A stretch of DNA of 64,000 nt from Planococcus citri (GCF_950023065.1 NC_088678.1:31610580-31674579); one strand, 5' to 3'. Shown: positions 49,543 through 62,500, numbered from the stretch's first letter. Program-made: numbers and translations. Notes: generated by a model from the sequence alone, not told the origin.

Positions 49543-50790
49543 GGGTAATTCTCAGAAAAAGGGTCGATTTTGATATGCATAATTTTGAAAAACGAAAATC
49601 ATTTTTTGGAAAATTTCAAGTGGGAATCATTTGTATATGTGTCCCAGATCCCTTTTCCAGTGTTGGCCTCAATTCAATCCCCCCCACTGTGGACCCCGGC
49701 CCCCCTAAAACGGCGATAATTAGAATTCGACCCTCATCGATGTGTAATATGTCGATTGACATGTTTTTAAGGTCGTAGAATTCGAATCTAGAGTTATTTT
49801 TTTTGTAGAGGTGGAGGGTGAGGCGTGGGGAGGGGGAAAATGTCAAATTTTGCTTATATTATCGTGTAATATGTCGATTTATGTTTTTCAGGCCGCAGAG
49901 TTCGAATCTGGACTTATTTTTTTGGTAGGGGTAGAGGTGAAGTGTGGGGAGGGAGAAAATGTAAAATTTTGCTTGTATTATCGTGTAATATGCCGACTAG
50001 CGCGATAAAAGTACAGCTGTCTGAAATTTGGCCAAGTCGAAGGACAAATGGGCGCTGGACAAGCCGAAGGACAATCTCAACGTTTTTTCGTTTCTAGCCG
50101 TACCTACTGGACATTATTCGATTTTTAACACGTAATAAATGTGTACTTATCGTGTAGAATAACTTCCCGTGCTCAATTATTGGTTTTGGCGGGTTCATTG
50201 GCGTAAATGAAAACACCAAGCCGAAGGACATAGATTTTGCGAAATATCAAAACTTCACAGATAAGTACGATCAGAACGAGCTGTAATGTAGTTTTTAAAA
50301 AGAACGGTGCGGGGTAACATTTCTATGAGAACAGTGAACCAGTGCAGCCACTCACCAGAAAAAAATGTTGGATTGGGAAGCTACCAAAAATAATTGAAAA
50401 TTGCTCGAAAATTTGCGCAAAAAGTGTGTGACAGTTTTCAAATGTGAATTGTGAGCTTCCTATAGACTTATTGCAATTGCAATTTGCACAATAACAGACC
50501 TTCATGTTCTATGATAATGAGAATGTGTCAATTTTTCCAAAAAAAAATGAAGTTCATGACACTTTATAACATTCATTTTCAAAAACATGATGTGTGACAG
50601 CCAAGTCGAAGGACATTTGGGGTATAAAATCAAATGTACACCAATGAAAGGAGGGTCTAAAAACCTCAATACCATGTGTGAAATGTGTGCGGGGTCATTC
50701 TTGAATGGACCAAAAAAAAAAAAAATTCATGCTAAAACCGTTGAGAAATTTGCCATGTACACGAATTTTACCTTTTTCTGAGAATTACCC
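49543..50790. mobile_element. MITE with 20-bp inverted repeats, 1248 bp
   Basis: The two ends are identical over 20 bp (gggtaattctcagaaaaagg). Both flanks carry AGC (49540-49542 and 50791-50793), a candidate 3-bp duplication. Inside are two ~120-bp direct repeats starting gtgtaatatgtcgat at 49742 and 49864, with a third partial start at 49983. The word aagtcgaaggaca or aagccgaaggaca appears four times between 50033 and 50612. No transposase frame was found. Confidence 0.85.
49742..49990. repeat. Direct repeat inside the MITE, ~120-bp period
   Basis: Copies at 49742-49863 and 49864-49982 share gtgtaatatgtcgat, catgtttttaaggtcg-like and gagttcgaatctgg-like segments. The same family in reverse orientation occurs near 13320-13970. 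Confidence 0.75.
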
Positions 50791-50794
50791 AGCT

Positions 50795-52650
50795 ATACGG
50801 TGTGAAAGAGTGTACTCGTATTTTTCTGTATTCAGTACTCGTATTATTGGAAATTGTGATTTTTAGTACTACCTACCTACAGTTGAGTTTAGTAAGGATA
50901 GTTAACGCTTCTGCATTGTAAATTTGTGTCAAGTCCCAAAGGCCTTTTTTTTTGTGTGTATTTTTTCGGTCGATGAACGATGATTTTATCAACTAGGTAG
51001 GTATGTTCATAGATGGTTCGATGATGAAATCGATGGTAAATTTTAGAAAAGTTCGACGATGAAGAAATAGGCATCGTTGGTTGGCGTATTGTATATAGTA
51101 GATGAGGCGAAGTGTAGCGAAGTTATTAAATGAAGGTGGAAACTCATCAAGACGATGAGAGTGTGAGCGAAAGAGAGACAGATATAGTACCGAGGGAGAA
51201 TGGATGCGGAGAATATGATGAGAATAGGTTTTATGTAATATGTAATTTTCATAAAACACGAACTTTCGCGGGCGAAAGCGCGAAGAGGACGCGAGAAGAC
51301 AGAGCGATGAGGAGAGTAGAAGTTGGAAAACGAACGCGAGGAAAACTGAAAAGGAAAATAAGAAAAGGAAGACGTAAAATGAGATTTTCTAACTATAATG
51401 TCTATTTATATTTAACGTTAACACGAATTTCAATTATAAGTTAAAATTACTTTTGTTACGAGTTAAGGGAGGCAGAAAAGTAAAGTTTTTACGAGCCTCC
51501 CTCCTGCAGAATGGCTGGACCGAGGAGGCGGCGTCGACGGCGGCGTCCCGAACAAACGTCGTATCATACAGCTAATTTCCTTCTTCTTTGCGGGCTCGTG
51601 CGTTTGTGTGAGCGTGTGCGAGAGCGCCGCCGCGCCGCCTCGCGTGAATCGTAACCAGGTATTTTAATATAATAAGCTTTATTAAACTATCTAACTGCAG
51701 TTTAACCAAACTCTGAAAATTAAATTTTATGAAAATTAATTATATCTGGAGTTTCCGTCGTTGGCTACGGTTTTTTCCTTTTATTATATCCTCCGTAGCC
51801 GGAGTATTAATTTTTTCATCTCATTTCCGTACACTGGCTGTTGTTGTTGCCGCGCTCCTTGCGCCTTGCGCCTGGCTGCCGAGTTTTTCCCTTCTTTCAT
51901 TTTCTCTTTTTACGTTCATTTATAAAAACTAATTTCAAAAAGACAGTTAAATTATATTTCGTAATGAATTTCGTCCTTTTATTATACGTTTTTGAAAATT
52001 TATTGCGTATTCTCGCCCACAAATTAAAAACTTAGCCAAAATGAAATGGCCGCCGTTTTTCGTTACTCTGTGCCGTGCCATGCTATGCCGTGCCATCACG
52101 ATGGAGGATATTTTTGTTTTTGATTTTTTTTTTCACTTTGCTTTGCTTCGCTGTGTTTCGCCAACTCCTCCGTACTACGTAGATACTCATTTTGGTTCTC
52201 GCGCTCTGATTGTTTCCAACGATTACGAGACTTGGCCGGTGAAAATTGAGCCTCGACTGTTCAGCTGTATTTCGTCGAAGAAAATTCGCTAGTGCGGCTA
52301 TTTTCAGTTTTCGCCCATTTAGGTAGTGTTTTCCTTTTTCCAGATACAACGAACACGATCAGAAGCGTCTGTTTGGCGTTGTTGCTGGAAACGTAATGCC
52401 TCAAAAGATAGTTGCACTTGGAAGTGGAGGGGAAAATCACGCATGCGCAGCGGCCCTTTTGAACTTGAAAATTAAGGGATGCAATTTCATGGTGTTTTTG
52501 AGCTGGATTTCATACTTTGTTCGAAGGATGAAGAAAAAAGTTTATTAGTACAGCTGGAAACTTCATTTTAAAAAATTCAGATTTTGAAAGTGATTGCGTA
52601 ATTCCACTTTCAATATTTTTTCTCAAAAATACTCATTACAGTCATTACTC
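50795..52650. other. Non-coding; strongest GC-rich island of the window at 51480-51660
   Basis: 51500-51560 (gaggaggcggcgtcgacggc) and 51600-51650 (gagcgccgccgcgccgcctc) are the most GC-rich segments here. A possible splice donor follows (aaccag|gtattt, about 51655-51664), so a non-coding first exon or promoter can be imagined. No coding frame supports it. Short frames to 52292 show no known domain. Confidence 0.35.
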
Positions 52651-52790
52651 ATACAGGGTGTCTGTGAATGGAAATGAAAGTATTTCCTATTTTCAGAATT
52701 GAAAGGGGCAAATGCAAGTCAGGAGCCATAACTCAAAATACATTTTTGATTAAGGGAGGATGAATAGAACATCAACAATTTTGACACGTT

Positions 52791-53640
52791 TTGAATTTCA
52801 TTCCAGTTTCGAATTTGGTTTTACAAAGGCTATGGCCAATTCTGGAAAATAGAAGGCTGATTCCAAACCACCAATTCAGATTTTGTTCAAAACACAAAAC
52901 TATTCAGCAAGTACATCGTCTCGTGGAAAAATTAATAATTCTCTCAAAGATAAAAAATTTGCGCTGCAGCTTTATGTATCTAAGCCAAGCTTTCAATCGT
53001 GTATGGCATGCTGGTCTCTTAATGAAACTTGAAAACCATCTTCCAGACATACTATACAATCTTCTGGCTCACTATCTAAGTGGTAGAAAATTCAGAGTCA
53101 AATACAATAATGCTTTCTCCAACTTCAGAACAATCCAAGCAGGAGTACCACAAGGAAGCGTATTGAGCCCAATATTATATCTTCTCTACATGGGTGACTA
53201 TAGGTAGCAGTGATTACTGCTAGCGATGTATGAGCTACTTTGTAGACAGAGTAGAAAGCAACGGGAAACTACTATGTGTTAGCTCAAAAAAAATGTCGAT
53301 TCCCTAGAATAATCGCAGTGGCATATAGGCATTCGCCTCACCCTGTTAGGGTACCACTTAATGCGATTTCCAATATCCTGTAAAGGATATGGAACCACGT
53401 CGACGACAACACAGGTGACATCCCTTTGAGAAGCGACATCTCATTGGCAACATTTGCTGATGACACTGCAATTAGGTGCCATCATAAAAGATTTTGATCC
53501 AGGTATTGCAATGGACAAATTACAAAACAACTTAAACACAAAAAACAAATTGTGTCAAACTTGAAGAATCAAAATCAATAGTGAAAAATCGAGCTACGTT
53601 CTTTTTACCAGAGGAAAAGTCGAAACAACTCACTCACTAA
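52791..53640 (+). pseudogene. LINE reverse transcriptase fragment (jockey-type), split by a SINE
   Basis: 52791-53207 encodes reverse transcriptase motifs: NHQFRFCSKHKTIQQVHR, the palm segment FMYLSQAFNRVWH, and AGVPQGSVLSPILYLLY. The canonical palm form is FLDVSQAFDKVWH, so both acidic residues (D to Y, D to N) are lost and the enzyme would be dead. The frame is cut at GGT GAC and resumes at about 53411 with GDIPLRSDISLATFADDTAI, which still has the FADD box. After that several stops and frameshifts follow to about 53640. The interruption is the SINE fragment at 53203-53410. The 5' part of ORF2 and any ORF1 are missing. Confidence 0.85.
53203..53410 (+). mobile_element. 5'-truncated SINE inserted in the LINE
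   Basis: Matches the body of the SINE at 42795-43045 in reverse orientation: gatgtatgagctactttgtag, acgggaaactacta, ttcgcctcaccctgttaggg and ggaaccacgtcgacgac. It is flanked on both sides by ggtgac (53197-53202 and 53413-53418), consistent with a short target duplication in the LINE sequence. The tRNA head is absent. Confidence 0.8.
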
Positions 53641-54690
53641 TGTTTATAATAACAATGAAATACTTGACTATTCGTCTTTTCGTCTGTTTGTGTTTTTGTC
53701 TACTTGTCTTTTCGATGTTAAATGGCCCAAGGGAAGCGAGGATAAAAGCTCTGAAAAATTTACAATTCCAAACAAAGGACCACTTCTCATGAAGAAATAT
53801 ATTTTTTTAATGTCAACATTACTCAAATTTAATCAATAGTTTTTTGAAGTTCCAGGGCTCCTATATTTTTTTCCTGAAAAAAGTGACTTCAGTAACCTAA
53901 AACGCTCAAATAGTAACCTAAAAGTAACCAAAAAAGTGAAACTAGGTAGAAACTTGTTTAAATTCAGCAAATTTTTCCAATTTTTGTTGAAAAAGTTGAA
54001 CTACAAAACATTTGACAACTTTTGGATTAAAAAAAAAAGAGATTTTTTTGATAATTTTAGACCAATAATTGAGAATTTTTGCGATTTCTGGCAATGAATA
54101 GGAGATTTTGACAATTTCAGCAAAAAAAGTTTTTTTTTTAGCAATTTCTGGTGAAAAAAAAGACACATTAGAACTATTATTGGAAAAGAGTGAGAGTTTC
54201 CGGATGCAAAAAACAACACAATTCTTAGCATCGTTTTCACAAAAAAAAGAAGAAAATTCTTGACAATTAAGACTAAAAGCAAGACTTTTTGCTATTTTTG
54301 ACAGAAACCGAGACTTCCACAATAATTTCAGTAAAAGGCAGGGCTTCTTAACCATTTTTATCAAAAAAGCGAAACATTTCAGCGCTAAAGATTGAGATTT
54401 ATTACCTAATGATACTCAATTACTCATAACTCATGAGTTGATAAAATGCAAGACTTCAACAATTTTTGCAAAAAACAAGACTTTCTGGGAATTTGGCGAT
54501 TTGTGACAAAACTGACCAGCGAAAAAATTGCCTGAGCAAAGTGAAGGTGAATTTTTTTCATTATGAGAAATGGAAAATTCTGTTTGAAGTAACCTTTCAC
54601 AAAATTCCCTGACTTTTGAGTAAAAAATGCTGTAAATTTCCAAAATTTCCTGACTTTTCCAGGTTTTCCAGGCTTGTGGACACCCTGAAT
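53640..54690. other. Degenerate low-complexity repeat ending in a CAGGGTGTCCAC terminus
   Basis: Diverged ~40-bp phrases of the type gacaatttttgcaaaaaacaagactt fill 53940-54500. The stretch ends ccaggcttgtggacaccctg (54669-54688), resembling the end at 48836. No left end was found. The open frames of about 90-140 codons on the minus strand arise from the repetition. Confidence 0.5.
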
Positions 54691-54694
54691 GAGC

Positions 54695-57600
54695 CAAACT
54701 TATATTTCCAAAATTTTTTCCAGAAATCGAAAAATGAAATTTAGCCTCTCAAAATTGGCTTGGTGGTGTAAGTATTTTTTTATGTTCTTTAAACTTTTTG
54801 TAGTCTCGTATGTCAGTAGCCGGAAAATCAACAATTCTACTGAAGGCTCCACAACGACTCTGAACCAACACTAAATACCTAAAATGGACCATTGAGATAG
54901 ACTATGGTAAAAAATTCCCGAAAATCAAAAATTTACTTAAATTATCGATTCAACTTTTAGCCAATCTTCAAATTTTTCTGGTACTCGTCGAAAAATAAAA
55001 TCGTCGAAAAACTTTCCACGCAAGAATAGGCCAGTAAAGTATACCTACTCATCTTCATGACATTTTATACTTCCTATATCCATTCGAAAATTTCATCAAA
55101 ATCTTTTTCCGCCAAACTCATCCGACAAAACGCTATTGTAGAACAAGCAACCGTCGACGTACAAAAAGAAGCATCATTCGAACGAAAAAATTAATTCCCA
55201 TCCTTATCCTGCCATCCCGTCATCTAAATTGCCTCTCCTTTGGTTCACATAACAATCGCACCTTTCTCGTTAATGAAAACGTTCTTACGAACTCGTAAAA
55301 ATGACATATGGCGCCGGAGAAAATAAAGTATAATAAAAAGCCACGCAGAAGGGAAGAGTAGGTATAACTCGCGCGCTAGCAGCAAATAAAAATACCGAAA
55401 GCTGAACGAGTAAGTCCCAAAATCCAAAATGAAAGAATCACGAACGCGTATAATTTTCAAATACCAGATAAGGAATTAATTTCGCACATCATCACCTATA
55501 ATGAAAATCCGTTCGATGCCACGAATTAGGAAATTTTTGCCGGCTCGAATATTTCTCGACACATTCGAAGATTGAATTTTTTTTTCTCTGCAAAACGTTT
55601 CAGCTGAATAAATAACGTCCAGAAATAATTGAAACAAATCACGTTTTCGGGTCAGTACGTTCAACATACACGAAAAAAAATACAATTTAACGCGCAAAAA
55701 AATGTTAGGCGTTATATTTTTCGATTCGATTAAAATTAATCCTTTTGACGGAAAAACCATCTGTTTGATAACCCCCGTTTTTTTCGATTTTTTTCCCACT
55801 ACCGTTTCAAAAGGCTCGGATCGGCTCGGTTTATTTACAATTACTTGGCGGATACTTTCGTAGAATAAATATCGTTTGTATAGGTTATTTTTTTTTCTAT
55901 TTTTCAAATTATAATACCTACTACCCCTCTTGCGACGACGATGGTGGTTTTTTTTTCCAATGCATATTACGTATGTGGTGGCCACCACACTGCAATCAGA
56001 TAATGAAAACGACACGTGATCGAGTAGGTGACGTCAGAGTGTGTGTGCTGGATGGTGGATAGGATACGCGAGTCGCGAGGAGCAAGCAAATCGTGCTAAT
56101 TCAATTATTGGCGTGGATTAGGCCTGTGGCGAGTGTCGAGAGCGAGCTACGACTTTCAGGTTCCGGTCATGCAGATATTATAAGCATATTAAAACCGCTT
56201 CGTACGTTTTAATTGAACATCACCCGCCATCCGTTCTAGCAGAATGGAAAAAATCAGGAAGAAAAAAAAGGGTAAAAATCCATTTGAAAAGACCGCGCGT
56301 CTATCTCGCGTCTCGTCGTTTACAAACAGATTTACTTCCCTATACGTATATTATGCCTCACACATACGTTTGAAAACCTACATTTGACACGCTTTTTTAA
56401 ATTATAAAATAATACCGGCGCGAGGCGAACGACTGACGTTTGCTTTGCAAAGACATCGAATATGCCGGGTACTTAATCATTCATCGGATTAAATATACGA
56501 GAGGGAATCGTACAGAAAAACACTCCAGTATATATTCGTTCTGTAAGAGTAGGAAAAAAACCAACTTCACTAAATACTCGTACTTTGAAATTCTCGCCAA
56601 ATTATACAGGTCGTCGTCGTAATTGGCTCTTGAGGTTTTCAAAAAGCAATATAAAACAAAATTAATAACGTTCAAGTGCTCTTGTAGTTTGTAAAAGCTA
56701 CCAGAGAGCAAAGGAATCTGGATACCAGAAGAATAAGTAAACCAAAAATTTCAATAAGTGAATACAGAGCAGCTACCCATAGGTTTTTAGAAGCTTCGAT
56801 GATTTCCTACTATTTAACCCACGAAGCCCAAAAGTTGAAAATTTTTCGACCGAATGAAGAAAAAACATCTAAAAGTATATCACCAAACAGTGTTTTTGTT
56901 TAAACTTCATAGATCTACTTGCTTTATTAGCCTGTTCCAAACCCCTTTACAGCGAAAAGCGGAATCTCATGCCTTTTCGAATGATTTTTGATTTTGTGTC
57001 ATTGCTGAAGCCCGCTGAAATTCACCAAGGAGGTTAAAATTTAGCATACACATTCGAAGGGTGTCCCAAATGGGTCTGCATATGGGGAGCAGCTTGAGAC
57101 TACCTTCTCTCCCTCCTCCTGTTTTAGATCAAGACCCTGAACCTGATCCCTAGAACCTGAACCTCAAAACTCTGATCGCGAATAATCAATCAAGATCTTT
57201 CGGGTTCAGGGTCAGAACTGCTGCAAACGAATTGGTTGATGAAAATATTAAAACCCGAACAATTTTCAGTAATTTTTTTGAACAGTTTGAGTCATTTTTC
57301 ACATTTTTTTCAACTTTGAAGCATCGAGAGGGTCTCAGTGATGACCAAATGGGCTCAAAAGAATGACCTGAAAAGTTTAAGCCAATAGTTGACTCTATAG
57401 AGACAGTGATTTGTGGTTGAAATTTTTTTTGTGCTGAGTTGGTCGGTAAGTATACAATTTGATTGTAACAGACCCTGGGATTTTAAAGTTGTAGATAGTA
57501 CAATGATACATGATGTTCAGCTCATCATCAACCTCTAATTTTTTTCATGTCTAAATTTCAGAGGGATAGCAAAATTATTATCTATGTAGCCATTATCACT
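54695..57600. other. Non-coding stretch
   Basis: 55100-56650 is more CpG-rich and complex than average. It contains the longest non-transposon open frame outside the fold-back element (55476-56015 minus, 179 codons), which shows no recognisable domain. 56960-57075 repeats the sequence at 1-160. 57120-57210 has reiterated cctgaacctgatcc-like words, echoed at 60880-60980. No gene was supported. Confidence 0.4.
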
Positions 57601-58255
57601 AATCACCAACAATCTATCATTCGTATTTCCTGATCCATGTTGACTCTCTTAGTTCTCTACAGACAACCAACAACACAGAAAATGAAAACAACAATCCACT
57701 TGTTGACCAAATTCACTATCTACTACATAGGTACTAACATTCCAACAAAAAACTATCACATTTCTCTGGATCCCCAGCCGTAAGGGACTAACCTCCAATG
57801 AACAGGCTGATGAAGTGACGAAACATCCAATAGAAATGTGGATCACCAAAGAATTAATATGGTGTTATGATCTCCAAACCACTGGAAAAACGGAATCTTA
57901 CAACATACACTGGAAATTTGAATGGAATCAAACAAATAACCATCTAACATCATTCATTAAGATGCAAAACCCCATAAAACAGTTTGTATACAATACAAGA
58001 AACCAAAGAAACCAAAATCATCAATGTAGCAATTGGAAGAGTGTTATCAAATATACTAGAGTGACACACGAGCACATCCTAAAGAAGACACCAGGATGAC
58101 CTCAGATATATGGATTTGATGTCAAACACATCATTCCCCACACTGTATCAACTTTGACAGTGAAAGAAGGAAATATAAAACAAATCTTATTTCGCTAAAA
58201 AATCTTTCAAATCTGGCACATTATCATTTAGACTTAAAATTGCATAAATTTATAG
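57600..58255 (+). pseudogene. LINE (jockey-type) ORF2 3' fragment, broken
   Basis: In shifting frames one reads LTSNEQADEVTKHPIE (RNase-H end), then VAIGRVLSN, TRVTHEHILKKTPG, a degraded Cys/His region, and INFDSERRKYKTNLI ending HKFIV near 58255. The order is that of a jockey-type ORF2 C-terminus. There are several frameshifts and stops, and upstream reverse transcriptase is missing. Confidence 0.7.
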
Positions 58256-58324
58256 TTTAAATTATTATGTATTTATGAACTCACAAAATAACCTAAAAGG
58301 TTGAAGTGAGTATAATTTCAAATA

Positions 58325-59574
58325 CATTAAAAGCTCGCTATAACACTCTTCAAGGGACCGGAGAAAAAGAGCGTTATAAGCAGGGCTCGGATATTCTTTC
58401 CCTAAAAACCCAAAATATGCGCTTAAATATTCCCTAAAAAAGGCCAAAATATGCTCTAAAAAGTAAAAATATTCCCTAACGATACAGGAATTGTTTTACA
58501 GGAAAAATCAATTCCTATACAATTTTTCTAATCTTGTTGTGTAATAGGTACCAAGAATTCACGATCATGAATGCAAAACAGAGCATTTTAAAATCACAAA
58601 AAGGTAATTCTGATTCCATTATAAAAAGAATAAAAAACAAATAGAATGAACAAAAAAAAAAATAAGAAGATACAAGAGAGCTATTGCCAGTTTCACAAAT
58701 TTTGAGGGGAAAAAATGAAAAATAGCCAAATACTAATTTTATGCAAAAATTTGAAATTAAGCAAAATATTCCCTAAAAATTGCTAAAAACGTAAAATATG
58801 CTCTAAAAACGCAAAATATTCCCTAAAAAATGCCAAAATATGCTTGTATATGCTGTTATGGTGAAATATGCCAAAATATGCTCTAACGAATTAGGCTCAT
58901 TTTACTTGAAATTTCATGAATCGTGGAGATAATTGAAAAATTCCCTATCCTCTATGCATGCAAAAAATATGCTCCAGCATAAAAATCCGAGCCCTGGTTA
59001 TAAGCCAAAGCGCGTTACAACTGAAAGTCTCACTTTAACGCTGATTAGCGTTATACAGCGAATTCTTGTTTTAAAGCGAAAAAAGCGTTATAAAGGAGGT
59101 GGAAACGTGAACTTTATTTTGAATTTTAACAACTGTTCCAGTTGGAAATAAAAAAATCTGAAATTTTACTTTGATTTTGAGGTCTGCTATAATAATACCT
59201 ATAAATGATTTTTTGGCAAAATGCCATAAAAGTTTTTTTTTGCTTTTTAAAAATCAAAACTACAAAAATTCCAAAAAAAAACTGTTGTTGTGCCAAAATT
59301 TTCAGAAAGTGATAATTTTTTACACATGAGTAAGCTTTTTTTGCAAAAAATTGGGTTCTTGTTGTTAAAATTATGAAAGAAATGTGATTTTTCCTGAACT
59401 TTAGAGTTATAATCGCTGATGAGAGTTATATCGCGATTAATTTTACATTGGTTTAAATGGGGATGTCAAGGGACTGGAAGAAATCAGCATTATAACGAAA
59501 TCAGCATCATAACAAAATCAGCGTTATAATGAAATCAGCGTTATATCCAAAAGCGTTATAACGAGCTTTTACTG
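58325..59574. mobile_element. Tc1/pogo-like MITE, TA-flanked
   Basis: The ends cattaaaagctcgctataac (left) and the complement of cagtaaaagctcgttataac (right) form an inverted repeat of about 23 bp with three mismatches, each bordered by TA (58323-58324, 59575-59576). The interior on the right has the word cagcgttataacgaaat repeated about five times, and gcgttata recurs at the left. TA duplication and ends of this form are typical of Tc1/mariner-pogo MITEs. Without the nested hAT element it would be about 626 bp. No transposase. Confidence 0.75.
58381..58996. mobile_element. hAT-type MITE nested in the pogo-like MITE, 616 bp
   Basis: The ends are CAGGGCTCGGAT and the complement ATCCGAGCCCTG, flanked by a perfect 8-bp duplication GTTATAAG (58373-58380 and 58997-59004). 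The interior repeats aaatatgctctaaaaa and aaatattccctaaaa many times. No coding capacity. The duplication is made from the host MITE's own gcgttataag word, so the order of insertion is clear. Confidence 0.9.
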
Positions 59575-59576
59575 TA

Positions 59577-62500
59577 GATAAATAAATAAATGAATTTGAA
59601 ATACTTACATAAATAAAAAATAACCTCCGCCTTTCAAAAAAGGTGAAAATAGTTGAAAAAAACATGAACACGGTAGTATCTAGGATTCTTTTTTGAAAAA
59701 ATCACTACTTTTTTCAACCAAATTTTCAGAAAGCTCTCCACATGACCATACTCCCCCTCCCCACAAAAATAATAAAGTTGAGTTTTTCAGAAGAAAATGT
59801 TCGACAAAATTGAAATTTGAAGAAAATTTGTAGGTACCAGAGCTGAAAATGTTTATGCTACCCGCTAACCAGTATCTGCTTAAAATAACAGTGAACCCTC
59901 TAGTAGCTGGTATCGAGTTGCTTCGAGTACAGATAGTAGCGTATAGCGAGCGCAACCCAATTGCTTTCGCACTTGGTCTGCGCACGCACCCCAAATCTTG
60001 ATAATGGGTAAGTGGGAGGAGTTACATTTTGGCACCTGTCGTAGGTGTGTGTGATTTACGTTTGACAGTGATTGATGGCAATGATGATGTAATGCCAGTA
60101 CACCTGCTACACATACAACATGCTACCAGCTACAATGTGAATTGGTGTGAAATTTTTTCAACTTGATACCAGCTACTAGCCAGCAGCGGGACTTTATGGT
60201 GTGGGTACAGTAGTTACCCGCTGTTAGTGAGTACTGTTTTCAGCAAAGTATTTTTCAATTTCAATCAAAACTGAAACCAATAGCACTACGCGAAACTCAA
60301 AGCTCGAAAACACAATGTGATATCAAAAGCACTTTGCAAAACCGAAAGCTCGAAAGCACAACGCAAAACCAAAAGCTTGATAAAAAAATACAAATGAATG
60401 CAATAACAATTTTTTTTATTTTTTTCACTACCTTTTTGACAAAATTCACTGCCTTTTCACTACTTTCATTACCCATTTTTAAAATCACTACTTTTTCACC
60501 ACTTTCACTCCTTTCACTACCTGTTAGATATCCTGAAAAAAAAAGGAAACTGCATTTATAAAAAATTTAAGGTGTTCCCAAAACATTAATATCTGAGCAT
60601 TACTGGAACCACTGAATACAATATTTTTCAATTTTGGGGGGGGGGGGGGCTTTTAAAGATTGAGTGATCGTTCTGAATCTAAATCCTAAATAAAGATTTG
60701 AAATATTTAGAAAAATTGTAAGTTTCGGAACGTTGTGGAGTGGATTTGAGATCTTCAAGAGATTGAAGGTTGGAAACTTTTGAAAAAAGAAAAAGAAACG
60801 AAAATATGATTTTTTATATGGTTTGCTTACAATTTCACGACCTTGAAGGCAAAGAAACTCACAAAGAGGAAGAGATAAAAATTGAACCTGATCCCGATCA
60901 GATCCTTAAGGATTTCGATTAATGAACCCTGAACCCGAATTTCGATCCTTGATCCTTTATATCGTGAACACAGATCTGTGACCCGTGTATCTCAATAAAA
61001 AGCCATTTAAAAAGGCGAGCCCTGAAGGAGCGATGTTGACCAAATAAAATTTTTTTTAATGACTCATTTTTTTGTAAAAATCAAAGTTTGACCAAATCAA
61101 TGTTTAAAAGGGTAAAATTTGGGTTACATCCTATTGACTCCCAAAATCAATAGGCGGTGGTTTCAAAACGCTCTTGAGCTTTCAGTGAACTATACAGATT
61201 TCCCAATTCGCAAAAAAAGTGCTCACATGATATTCAGATTCTATAAACCCAAATCACCTACTCAATTTCACAATTTCATCAATTGTAGATGACTTAACTG
61301 TTTCCGAGCTTCTGATAAAATACATTAAACGAAAAACAAATTGTTTTCCATCAACTCGTCGTTCTTACGAGTGAATTTCGGGCCACAATAATTCGTCGTA
61401 AAATTTAATCATTTTAATGGTGGCGAGCAAGGAGCACGCGGCTCGCTCAGTAATTTCATTCTAACTTCGTCATACCCTCTACACACAAACTATACGTAGG
61501 TCTAGGTATACGTGTTCTATACGTACATGTACATATAATTCGACAACATTTAATCAGAAAAATGGCATTAAGACGTCGTACACAGCACAGCACACATTAC
61601 AGTATAGTACACTCGATTATGGCAGCCATATACTCGTATAATACACTTATTAACTTAATCAACGAGTCACGCGGCCATACATTTCCAATTCAAAAAGGAA
61701 AAAAATCACTCAACGCAACAGGATAGAAAGGACTGCAAAAATACTCGCAATTAAATCGTCGTCGTACTCCCATCTCACCACTCAGGGAACCACCACAAAG
61801 CAACGAGGGCGGCGACCCACTCATCTTAAATAAATAATCATCTCTCTCTCAGACAATTAAACATTTAAAAAGTAAGTATATTTTGTTTATTCTCGCATCG
61901 TGCAGCAACATTTCGCGATTTCCGTTCATTCTGTGCACTATACGAAGCCGCGATGCGGTATACTAAACATCAATCTACTATTCTCGACCACAGACTAGAA
62001 CAGAGTATACCCTGCCGCACACCCTCGCCTCATCATGCCCTAACCACTCCTTATGTATAAAAAGAGAGCACCACGTTAAAAGCCTACACATTAAGAGACC
62101 TCTTAATGGATTTCAAAAACTAACTCTTCGCTAAGTATTTAAGTAACGTTATCGTCGATTTGACAAAGACACCATAGAGCCTGGCTTGATTGAAAGTCGC
62201 ACCATTTAATGGCTGCGAAAAGGTTTTTTGATTATAACAAACATAACAGGCCACTCTATATATACTCTTATAAGCTACTACCAGTATAACCAAGACATCG
62301 TAGCATCGTTGAAATCGTGCAACGCAGATATTGTGGAAAAACAACCCCCAACCCCAGCCACCATGTTTTGTGTAAAATCTATCCAACTTTTTACGCAATC
62401 AAGCCAAGGGAATATCTAAACAAGTATGGATTTCCAAAATAGGCTACTCTTATGTCTTAAAAATTTAAATAGAGTTGAGAGGAGAACACCCCCCCTCACC

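Noticed and set aside
53942..54364. 140-codon open frame on the minus strand
   Set aside because: Produced by a degenerate ~40-bp repeat; a second frame is open over the same stretch for the same reason.
52656..54688. A single element bounded by cagggtgtct and ggacaccctg
   Set aside because: The ends diverge after about nine bases and the flanks show no duplication.
55476..56015. 179-codon open frame on the minus strand
   Set aside because: Basic, low-information sequence without a recognisable domain, splice context or repeat support; length is possible by chance in 64 kb.
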